Assembly: GCA_029265085.1 (NCBI GenBank)
Contig: JAJUJY010000192.1
Span: forward strand, 1-7,325
Origin: Chloroflexota bacterium
GTDB taxonomy: Bacteria > Chloroflexota > Anaerolineae > Anaerolineales > Anaerolineaceae
DNA: 7,325 bases
Direction of reading: 5' to 3'
This document shows positions 1 to 5,138 of the stretch, one piece after another (the first letter of the stretch is position 1; every line of letters begins with the position of its first letter). A program made the translations under genes and the position numbers. Under the pieces are notes generated by a model. It made no database searches and was not told the origin of the DNA. It saw only the letters and a program-made list of their open reading frames with translations.

Positions 1-1
1 A

Positions 2-97
2 CAACTAGTTGATGAATATATTTATTTCTACAACTATGAACGGATACAATTGAAAACAAAACAGACACCCTACCAGGTAAGGTGTCTGTCCAGTTAG
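2..97 (+). CDS. IS3-family transposase OrfB, C-terminal fragment (cut by window edge)
   Basis: The frame from base 2 reads QLVDEYIYFYNYERIQLKTK followed by QTPYQVRCLSS and TAG. This matches the end of the IS3/IS150 OrfB integrase domain, whose last segment has the form (I/V)xxYIxFYNxxRIQxKLxxxxPxxYR. Only the last 31 codons are visible, downstream of the catalytic DDE residues, so activity cannot be judged. In a complete element OrfB is made as an OrfAB fusion by programmed frameshifting and catalyses copy-out/paste-in transposition. The coding end overlaps an inverted repeat (61-89) that could terminate transcription on the opposite strand. The identification is strong despite the short length because the spacing to the terminal repeat is also right. 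Confidence 0.85.
   Translation, partial: QLVDEYIYFYNYERIQLKTKQTPYQVRCLSS
50..89 (-). terminator. Rho-independent terminator-like hairpin on the minus strand, inside the transposase 3' end
   Basis: ACAGACACC (61-69) and GGTGTCTGT (81-89) form a perfect 9-bp stem with an 11-nt loop. On the minus strand it is followed by TTTTGTTTTCA (60-50), a U-rich tract fit for intrinsic termination. This is the first good terminator met by rny transcription, about 85 bp past the rny stop, and it lies in IS DNA. On the plus strand no T run follows. Its use is inferred. Confidence 0.55.
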
Positions 98-99
98 TG

Positions 100-165
100 A
101 GGCTGCTTTCTTTTTCTGTCTACCCGTTGGGGTGCACTTCAGTAAATGAGCAGCCTGTTTTTTTT
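100..165 (+). terminator. Possible plus-strand terminator spanning the IS/host junction
   Basis: AGGCTGCT (100-107, inside the IS) is perfectly complementary to AGCAGCCT (149-156, in host flank). The right arm is followed by G and eight Ts (158-165). The 41-nt loop is long for an intrinsic terminator and the stem crosses the IS boundary, so the pairing may be fortuitous. The host arm plus T run may instead be half of an older terminator between rny and its former neighbour. If it works, it would stop transposase transcription from running antisense into rny. Confidence 0.35.
116..141 (+). repeat. Terminal inverted repeat (right) of the IS3-family element
   Basis: Read inward from 141 on the minus strand the sequence is TGAAGTGCACCCCAACGGGT followed by AGACAG. 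It resembles IS150-group tips (TGAAGTGCACCCCAAAAGTT). The outer boundary at 141 is placed by the conserved CA end on the plus strand. The matching left repeat is outside the window. Confidence 0.7.
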
Positions 166-173
166 AATTATTC

Positions 174-1712
174 TTATTTTGCGTAATCTACTGCACGCGT
201 CTCGCGGATCACCGTCACTTTGATTTGACCCGGATATTGCATGGTTTCTTCGATCTTTTTCGCAATATCCCGTGCCAGACGAGTGGAAGCCAGATCATCG
301 ACATCTTCCGGACGAACGATAATTCGAACTTCGCGTCCGGCCTGGATCGCATAACTCATCGCTACGCCCTTGAAGGAATTGGCAATTTCTTCTAATGCGC
401 GCAGACGCTTGATGTATTGTTCCAGGTCCTCACGGCGAGCACCCGGGCGTGCACCCGAAATTGCATCAGCCGCTTCGGCAATAATCGCTTCAACGGATTC
501 CTGTTCCACCTCATGGTGGTGGGAAGCGATAATATTTACTACACGCGCCGGAACGCCATATCGTTTGGCAAATTCCGCGCCAATCATGGCATGGGTACCA
601 TCCGTGTTGTGGTCCATGGCCTTGCCCAAATCATGCAGGAAACCGCCCATGCGAGAGAGTTCCTGGTCAGCGCCTAATTCGGCGGCTAACACGGCAGATA
701 ATTTGGCAACCTCAACTGCGTGCGCTAATTGATTTTGGCCGTAAGAGGTGCGGTATTTTAACCGCCCCATCATCTTCATCACTTCCGGATGCAACGCAGT
801 TACACCTGCATCATAGGCAGCCTGTTCGCCAGCCTCAATGATGGATTTTTCAACTTCACGCTGTTCTTCGTTGAGGATCTTTTCAATATGCGCCGGGTGA
901 ATGCGTCCATCCACAATCAAACGTTCCAGAGAACGGCGAGCCACTTCACGGCGAATTGGATCAAAACAAGAAATTGTGACTGCTTCAGGGGTGTCATCCA
1001 CAATCACATCCACACCCGCTGCCTGCTCAAAGGCACGGATATTTCGCCCGTTGCGTCCAACGATGCGGCCTTTCATTTCTTCATTCGGAAGGGAAATCAC
1101 CGAGGTTGTTACACTGACAACATGGTCAGAAGCAACCCGCTGAATAGATTCTGCAATTAATTCGCGGGCGCGTTTTTCACCTTCAGCGCGAGCCTCCGCC
1201 TCAATCTGGCGGATAATGCGCGCCATATCGGCACGAGCCTCTTTTTCTGCCTCGATCAACAACAGACCACGAGCTTCTTCAGTGGTCATTTGCGAAATCT
1301 TTTGGATTTCGGCCATTTGTTGGTCGTACATCTTCTCAACTTCGTTCAGCCGTTTATCAATTGCACTTTGTCGTTTGTTTAACGCCTGTTCGCGTTGTTC
1401 CAACCGCTCAACCCGGTGATCTAACTCCGTCCGGCGTTTCAGCAGGCGGTCTTCTTCACGAGATTGTTCAGCACGGCGGCGGTTGATCTCATTATCGGCT
1501 TCCTGCAATACCTTAAGTGCTTTGTCTTTTGCTTCCAGTTCAACTTCACGTGCTTTTTCATTCGCTGTCAATAAAACAGTATCTGCTTTGTTTTGCTGAT
1601 CTTTCTTAAACCGGTCCTCAAAGTAACGGACCAGGAAGAAAATTACAGCCCCCAGGAGAACCAGATCTCCTAAAATAACGAACAATACAACTAACCCAGC
1701 ATTTGGCCCCAT
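174..1712 (-). CDS. rny: Ribonuclease Y
   Basis: RNase Y is a membrane-anchored endoribonuclease that starts decay and processing of many mRNAs. The protein has 512 residues from the chosen start, the usual length. Domains in order: an N-terminal membrane helix (about residues 6-29, with one buried Asp), a long charged coiled coil rich in Glu, Arg and Lys (about 38-190), a KH RNA-binding domain with the GRNG loop (219-222), and an HD phosphohydrolase domain with the metal-binding His-Asp dyad in GGFLHDLGKAMDH (356-368) and a later ASHHHEVE motif (396-403). All expected catalytic parts are present. An ATG at 1718 lies in the same frame, but only 2 nt separate it from the GAGG ribosome site; the ATG at 1712 has 8 nt and gives the usual MGPNAG-type start. 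The gene follows recX at once, with the ribosome site over the recX stop, so the two are almost certainly co-transcribed and probably translationally coupled. The IS3-family element begins 32 bp beyond the stop. Confidence 0.97.
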   Translation of the reverse strand: MGPNAGLVVLFVILGDLVLLGAVIFFLVRYFEDRFKKDQQNKADTVLLTANEKAREVELEAKDKALKVLQEADNEINRRRAEQSREEDRLLKRRTELDHRVERLEQREQALNKRQSAIDKRLNEVEKMYDQQMAEIQKISQMTTEEARGLLLIEAEKEARADMARIIRQIEAEARAEGEKRARELIAESIQRVASDHVVSVTTSVISLPNEEMKGRIVGRNGRNIRAFEQAAGVDVIVDDTPEAVTISCFDPIRREVARRSLERLIVDGRIHPAHIEKILNEEQREVEKSIIEAGEQAAYDAGVTALHPEVMKMMGRLKYRTSYGQNQLAHAVEVAKLSAVLAAELGADQELSRMGGFLHDLGKAMDHNTDGTHAMIGAEFAKRYGVPARVVNIIASHHHEVEQESVEAIIAEAADAISGARPGARREDLEQYIKRLRALEEIANSFKGVAMSYAIQAGREVRIIVRPEDVDDLASTRLARDIAKKIEETMQYPGQIKVTVIRETRAVDYAK

Positions 1713-1719
1713 TTCCATT

Positions 1720-1724
1720 TCCTC
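1720..1724 (-). promoter_or_regulatory. Ribosome binding site that decides the rny start and overlaps the recX stop
   Basis: On the minus strand GAGGA (1724-1720) overlaps the recX TGA (1725-1723). It is 8 nt from the ATG at 1712 and only 2 nt from the ATG at 1718, which favours 1712. The overlap with the upstream stop codon suggests translational coupling of rny to recX. Confidence 0.7.
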
Positions 1725-2376
1725 ATATTTCCATTTCAGATTGGTGTTCAGCAGAAGAGACTTGTGACCAAACCTGGCGTAGAATGGGGTTTATCGTTCC
1801 GTAAGAGAAACCACGGCGCAATAAATAAGCGCCCAGCCGCTTGCGAAATTCATCCCATTCCAGATTCGCCAGCCGGCGTGCATAGCGAATCGCTGCGTCC
1901 AGGGCCAGTTTGGACTCATCTCCGGCCTCTGCCAAAGCACTTTGGATGTGATCATCGGAAATTCCTTTTTGGCGCAGTTCCAGTTTCAGCAGGCGGTGGC
2001 TTCGTGGACGGAATGTACTTCGGTTTTCGACCCATAACTTAGCAAACTGTTCATCTCCGAGGAAACGATCTTCTTGTAATCGTTTGATGGTCTCGGAGAC
2101 CACATTGTCGTCGAAACCCTTTTCATAGAGCTTTTTTGCAACCTCTTGCTCAGAGCGCGGGCGGTAGCTCAAAAAATGTAAAGCTTGCTGATAAGCAACT
2201 TCCAGAGTTTCTTGCGCTTGCAGCGAGGCGATCTTTGCCTCACTTAATTCCTGCCCAACCCTTAACCAGACGGCTACAATTTTTGACACCCCAAAGGCAA
2301 ACTCCCCATCCAGGTATACACTTACCCGATTCGGGTTCCGTTTTTGAACCTTGAGTGCAGTGATCTTTTGCTCCAT
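1723..2376 (-). CDS. recX: RecX family regulatory protein (RecA modulator)
   Basis: RecX binds within the groove of RecA-DNA filaments and usually limits their growth, tuning recombination and the SOS response in the cytoplasm. The 217-residue product has the family layout: an N-terminal beta-rich segment (about 1-30, ITALKVQKRNPNRVSVYLDG), then tandem three-helix repeats. The first repeat is about 60-110 with YRPRSEQEVAKKLYEKGF and DRFLGDEQFAKLWVENR, the second about 113-150 with RSHRLLKLELRQKGI, and the third about 170-205 with KRLGAYLLRRGFSYGTI. The frame stays open to a TTG at 2430, but the ATG at 2376 fits the family's N-terminus. No Shine-Dalgarno sequence precedes it: the five bases before the ATG are Ts that close a terminator-like hairpin. 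RecX is often found just after recA, but no recA precedes it here; 540 bp of noncoding DNA does. rny follows immediately. Confidence 0.93.
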   Translation of the reverse strand: MEQKITALKVQKRNPNRVSVYLDGEFAFGVSKIVAVWLRVGQELSEAKIASLQAQETLEVAYQQALHFLSYRPRSEQEVAKKLYEKGFDDNVVSETIKRLQEDRFLGDEQFAKLWVENRSTFRPRSHRLLKLELRQKGISDDHIQSALAEAGDESKLALDAAIRYARRLANLEWDEFRKRLGAYLLRRGFSYGTINPILRQVWSQVSSAEHQSEMEI

Positions 2377-2422
2377 AAAAACACACAGCCACAGTCCTGC
2401 CTGACCAGACCATAGCTGTGTG
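2377..2422 (-). terminator. Terminator-like hairpin abutting the recX start codon (candidate attenuator)
   Basis: On the minus strand CACACAGC (2422-2415) and GCTGTGTG (2389-2382) form a perfect 8-bp stem around a 25-nt loop, followed by TTTTT (2381-2377) and then directly the recX ATG. This is the form of an intrinsic terminator placed so that RNA release would occur just before the first codon. It could be an attenuator or partial terminator limiting recX-rny expression, or the 3' end of a separate upstream RNA. The T run is short and the loop long, so efficiency may be modest. A low-level terminator between recA and recX is known in E. coli, a useful parallel but not evidence for this site. 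Confidence 0.5.
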
Positions 2423-2666
2423 AAATGCAATCTAATTTTGCTGGGCGTTCGAATTCACCCGATGGAAAGCTGTGAAAAAATCCGAATAAGCTGCTTTCCA
2501 ATAAAGCGGTTTCAGTACAAGAAACCGGTTCAACGATCAATCGCCAGGATCGGACTGCGATCTTGGTGATTTATTTGGAGCGATGGTTGACAAACGTGCA
2601 AGAATGAATGATGACAAGATTGACTCCGGATCGTTCCAATCCATTGAACGGTTACATTCACCGATT

Positions 2667-2686
2667 CGGGTAAATACCCGCTTTTT
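2667..2686 (+). terminator. Small terminator-like hairpin on the plus strand
   Basis: CGGGTA (2667-2672) and TACCCG (2675-2680) form a short stem (4-5 bp with a realistic loop) followed by CTTTTT. The stem is short for a terminator and no plus-strand gene lies just upstream. It matters only if the structured interval is transcribed from left to right. Confidence 0.25.
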
Positions 2687-2706
2687 AAAACTCCCTGTTT
2701 TGGGAG
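2687..2706 (-). terminator. Weak minus-strand terminator-like hairpin downstream of the creatininase-family gene
   Basis: On the minus strand CTCCC (2706-2702), a 6-nt loop and GGGAG (2695-2691) are followed by TTTT (2690-2687). It could end transcripts arriving from the creatininase-family gene about 210 bp upstream. The stem is only 5 bp and the T run only four bases. Confidence 0.25.
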
Positions 2707-2808
2707 GAATAACACCCAGCTTTACCTAGTTCCATCTCACAACCGGTTCGGTTTAGGTTATAGTCCGGTAGTGGCCTGGCATTCAGGAATCCAATGTTAA
2801 CTGATCCA

Positions 2809-2836
2809 ATTATACAATATTTTAACAAATTATTAA
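2809..2836 (-). promoter_or_regulatory. Candidate sigma-70 promoter reading towards recX-rny
   Basis: On the minus strand a perfect TATAAT (2814-2809) follows TTAATA (2836-2831, 4 of 6 matches to TTGACA) with a 16-bp spacer. Transcription would start near 2802 and cross the hairpin-rich interval, giving about 425 nt of leader before the recX ATG. The surrounding DNA is AT-rich, so chance matches to the -10 element are likelier than elsewhere. Confidence 0.4.
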
Positions 2837-2917
2837 GCGTAGATATGCACATTTTTTCAGAAAAATGTACTTTCGTATAGTGATTCTAATGAATTTTTTA
2901 ATATTTTTAGGGGCAAG

Positions 2918-3601
2918 CTACCAATCGAGCAGATACAACACATCCTGCAAAGCTGCCGAAAAAATATCATCCATAACGGCATCCGGCATTTGATACGGCC
3001 CGCCAAAGACACCATCCCCATACAACAGGCGAGTTTCCTCGGCATTTGGTAAGCCTTTATAAGCCGTAGGAGGTAATTTCTCTCCGTCTGGCAGTTCAGC
3101 GACCTTTGTAAACGGGAAAGCTTCAATCCAGGAGGCATGAGAAGATTTCAAGCCGTGCTTCATGGCAGCTTCCTCAACACTATGCGACAGCCACCAGGAA
3201 TACCAGCCTGTCTTTAAACCCGTTAATTCATTCCCCAGTTCTACCAACCTGGATTTCCCTGGCTCATTACCACCATGTCCATTTAAAAACAGTAACCTGC
3301 GGAAACCAACCCGGTACACCGACCGGACCAGGTCTTCAATTACATCCAGGAATGTTGAGACGCGGAGAGTCAATGTGCCGGGATATGTCGCAAAATAGGG
3401 TGACACGCCAAAATTAAGCGGCGGCGCAACCAAAACCCCGGTTTGCGCACTGGCCGCATCGGCCAATGCCAGCGGTATTTTCACATCGGTTAACAGACTT
3501 AAGTAGCCGTGTTGTTCGCAAGCGCCTACCACAAAAATCAGCCGGTCATCTTGCTGGCTGTACGTTTCAATATCCATCCAGTTTAATTCTTCAAAACGCA
3601 T
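2918..3601 (-). CDS. Creatininase-family amidohydrolase
   Basis: The 227-residue product belongs to the creatininase/MftE-like superfamily of metal-dependent amidohydrolases (creatininase, FAPy-type deformylases, MftE peptidase), which cleave cyclic or linear amides. Family landmarks: GACEQHG (26-32) with D39 following in LLTD, giving the expected Glu-x-His...Asp metal ligands; APPLNFGVSPYFATYPGT (59-76), matching the 'PxxxGxSxxHxxFPGT' region; FLNGHGGN (105-112), whose His109 is the next ligand; and a C-terminal SSHASWIEAF (153-162) corresponding to the usual 'HAGExET' segment with its acidic residue. The usual PHLPL after EQHG is YLSLL, so substrate preference may differ; true creatininase activity is not implied. 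It has no signal peptide and is probably cytoplasmic. AGGAGA lies 6 nt before the ATG. It is transcribed divergently from the transporter-hydrolase pair. No mycofactocin genes are nearby, which argues against an MftE role. Family confident; substrate unknown. Confidence 0.88.
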   Translation of the reverse strand: MRFEELNWMDIETYSQQDDRLIFVVGACEQHGYLSLLTDVKIPLALADAASAQTGVLVAPPLNFGVSPYFATYPGTLTLRVSTFLDVIEDLVRSVYRVGFRRLLFLNGHGGNEPGKSRLVELGNELTGLKTGWYSWWLSHSVEEAAMKHGLKSSHASWIEAFPFTKVAELPDGEKLPPTAYKGLPNAEETRLLYGDGVFGGPYQMPDAVMDDIFSAALQDVLYLLDW

Positions 3602-3828
3602 AGATGCTCTCCTGGCTGCGAATGATACATAATTCTAGATCATTTTTCGGTTCGCCGAAATAGCAATTTTCAATTCCGGAAAAGATTAAAACCGCCCAAT
3701 CTTTTTTACTTTATAAATATGCAGAAAAATAAAACCTGATGAATTTTTAAGGTTTAATCACTGGCCATATACCGAACCAAAGCGATACTTTTAAAAGCTG
3801 GAATTATTTGGAACAGGGAGGGATTGAT
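3602..3828. promoter_or_regulatory. Divergent control region with three inverted repeats
   Basis: This stretch separates the minus-strand amidohydrolase from the plus-strand transporter and must hold promoters for both. It contains TTTCGG-N4-CCGAAA (3645-3660), AAAAGATT-N10-AATCTTTT (3680-3687/3698-3705, followed by more Ts) and AAACCT-N12-AGGTTT (3732-3737/3750-3755). Such repeats suit operators for dimeric regulators; the second could also act as a weak plus-strand attenuator. I see AT-rich -10-like stretches (TATAAA at 3712-3717) but no convincing -35/-10 pair. No regulator gene is in the window. Confidence 0.4.
3816..3822 (+). promoter_or_regulatory. Strong ribosome binding site that decides the transporter start
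   Basis: GGGAGGG sits 6 nt before the ATG at 3829. It overrides a TTG at 3808 in the same frame that would add seven residues encoded by the ribosome site itself. Confidence 0.8.
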
Positions 3829-5127
3829 ATGAAACTGGATTACAAAAAGGCCTTTACGATTGGATTTGGGTTATTCGCTGCTCAACTCATGTGGATGATT
3901 TACAACACGTATATGCCGATTTTCTTGCAAGCCGGCAGCCCTGCCTTTGATACTCATTTATCTGTTAGCAGCTTGGGTTTTGGCTTAAGTGCCACAATGA
4001 CCGGTTTGATTATGTCTTTAGACAATATTGCAGCTTTTTTCATTCAGCCAATTATGGGACCAATCAGTGATCGAACCCACACGCGGTTAGGCAGGCGCAT
4101 GCCGTATATTCTCATTTTTGCCCCCATTGCCGTGATTGCCTTTGTCCTCATTCCTCTGGCTCCCCAAATGATTCCGCTTGAATTAAACGGGCAAATGAAT
4201 CAGCTCAAAGGACCGATGATCTTTTTGTTAGCCGCGTCAGGGGTCATGCTGGTTTCGATGGCGCTCTGGCGCACGCCCCTCTTTGCACTGATGCCTGATC
4301 TGATCCCTTCTCCACTGCGCTCCCAGGCCAATGGGGTCATCAATTTGATGGCAGGCATAGGAGGAATTCTCGCATTCATCGTTGGTGGGTTTTTATATAA
4401 TCTCTACCGTCCTTTACCCTTCTGGTTTGGGGGATTATTAACCCTTACAGCCGTAGCGATTTTGTTTTGGAAAATCAAAGAGCCCAAAGAACTGGTAGAA
4501 GCTGCGGAGGTTGAAGGCGGTTTACAGGTATTTAAACAATTGCGGAACATTCCCAAAGAAAATGCCCGTAGTTTAAGCCTGCTCATCTTGACAATCTTCT
4601 TTTATATGGTCGGTTTTAATTCTGTTGAAACCTTTTTTTCGTCCTATGCTGTAAATACGTTAGGAGTAAAAGAATCATCCGCTGCCTTTATCTTAGCAGC
4701 CTCATACATATCGTTCATAATTTTTGCAATTCCTTCAGGGTTCCTGGCCAGCAAAATTGGCCGGAAAAAGACAATGCTGGGAGGATTGATTCTTTTTGCG
4801 GCTGGACTGTTAGCAGCGTATTTTGTACCGAGTGTGCCATTTATTGTCGGTATTTTGGTGATTGGCGGCATTGCCTGGGCTGCAATTAACATTAACGGCT
4901 TGCCAATGGTTTTAGACACATCCACTTCAGAAGAACTCATGGGCACGTATTCTGGCTTATATTTTATTGCTGCTACCCTGGCTGCAGCGGTGGGCCCAAT
5001 TTTAAACGGCTGGATCATCGATTTAACTGGTCAAAACTACAATATGATTTTTATAGTTTGCCCTATATTTTTTGTTTTTGCATTCCTTTCATTGCTGGGG
5101 GTATCTCGCGGCGAAAGCAAAATATAG
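3829..5127 (+). CDS. MFS transporter of the GPH/SLC45-like sugar symporter type
   Basis: The 432-residue integral membrane protein has about 12 hydrophobic segments in two halves joined by a charged loop (about 214-248). The N-terminal half carries an MFS motif A in the form GPISDRTHTRLGRRMPYI (77-94), preceded by DNIAAFFIQPIM (65-76). This Asn-x(6)-QPxxGxxSDRxxxRxGRRxP arrangement is typical of SLC45 and GPH (glycoside-pentoside-hexuronide:cation) symporters. A second, weaker motif A copy is GFLASKIGRKK (304-314). LWRTPLFALMPDLIPSPLRS (146-165) also fits that group. Such carriers usually import mono- or disaccharides or glycosides with H+ or Na+; the actual substrate cannot be read from sequence. 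The downstream serine hydrolase starts 11 nt after the stop, with its ribosome site over the stop codon, so the two are an operon. Family assignment is good; sugar specificity is inference. Confidence 0.88.
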   Translation: MKLDYKKAFTIGFGLFAAQLMWMIYNTYMPIFLQAGSPAFDTHLSVSSLGFGLSATMTGLIMSLDNIAAFFIQPIMGPISDRTHTRLGRRMPYILIFAPIAVIAFVLIPLAPQMIPLELNGQMNQLKGPMIFLLAASGVMLVSMALWRTPLFALMPDLIPSPLRSQANGVINLMAGIGGILAFIVGGFLYNLYRPLPFWFGGLLTLTAVAILFWKIKEPKELVEAAEVEGGLQVFKQLRNIPKENARSLSLLILTIFFYMVGFNSVETFFSSYAVNTLGVKESSAAFILAASYISFIIFAIPSGFLASKIGRKKTMLGGLILFAAGLLAAYFVPSVPFIVGILVIGGIAWAAININGLPMVLDTSTSEELMGTYSGLYFIAATLAAAVGPILNGWIIDLTGQNYNMIFIVCPIFFVFAFLSLLGVSRGESKI

Positions 5128-5138
5128 GGTGATCCCGT

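Larger units (their letters stand above)
1..141 (+). mobile_element. Right end of an IS3-family (IS150-like) insertion sequence, truncated by the window edge
   Basis: The plus strand carries the 3' end of an IS3-type OrfB transposase (stop at 95-97), then about 45 bp of noncoding DNA ending in a terminal repeat that reads TGAAGTGCACCCC inward from position 141. A TG...CA outer end and a TGAAGTGCACCCC-like tip are typical of the IS150 branch of IS3. The rest of the element, including the left end, OrfA and the DDE core, lies left of base 1. It cannot be told whether the copy is intact, and the target duplication cannot be confirmed from one end; the flank begins GTAAATG. The element points towards the 3' end of rny without entering its coding region. 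Confidence 0.8.
2423..2917. other. Gene-free interval rich in inverted repeats upstream of recX
   Basis: No credible coding region is present; short open frames here lack family character and ribosome sites. What stands out is a run of closely spaced inverted repeats: 2443-2447/2456-2460 (5 bp, one G-U on the minus strand), 2463-2470/2493-2500 (8 bp perfect), 2507-2513/2521-2527 (7 bp perfect), 2539-2552/2558-2571 (14 positions, 12 Watson-Crick plus two G-U if read on the plus strand), 2629-2636/2646-2653 (8 bp, two G-U on the plus strand), 2667-2672/2675-2680 (6 bp) and 2691-2695/2702-2706 (5 bp). AACGATC (2532-2538) could also pair with GATCGTT (2629-2635) as a closing stem. Further right the DNA is AT-rich, with an 8-bp AT hairpin at 2849-2868 and a candidate minus-strand promoter. 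It does not resemble tmRNA, RNase P RNA, 6S, SRP RNA or a riboswitch that I recognise. A structured leader or independent RNA is possible; strand and function are unresolved. Confidence 0.4.

Noticed and set aside
370..1419. Several plus-strand open frames opposite rny
   Set aside because: They are antisense shadows of a well-supported RNase Y gene, with no family character or ribosome sites.
1713..1718. ATG at 1718 as the rny start
   Set aside because: Only 2 nt separate it from the GAGG ribosome site, against 8 nt for the ATG at 1712.
2377..2430. Longer recX start at TTG 2430
   Set aside because: The 18 added residues do not resemble RecX, there is no ribosome site, and they would be encoded by the hairpin before the ATG.
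2443..2460. TTCGAAT resembling a tRNA T-arm
   Set aside because: The stem does not pair as a T-arm and no acceptor, D or anticodon arms are found around it.
2629..2653. GTTC...GAAC repeat considered as an SOS (LexA) box
   Set aside because: The orientation and spacing are opposite to the GAAC-N4-GTTC form, and it lies far from the recX start.
2322..2715. Two short minus-strand frames upstream of recX (72 and 61 codons)
   Set aside because: Low-complexity, unconserved-looking translations with no ribosome site; one overlaps the recX start in another frame.
2918..3601. MftE (mycofactocin peptidase) identity for the creatininase-family gene
   Set aside because: No mftA, mftB, mftC or mftD genes are nearby, and the family has many other members.
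3808..3828. TTG start for the transporter
   Set aside because: The added residues come from the ribosome binding site itself; the ATG at 3829 is ideally spaced.
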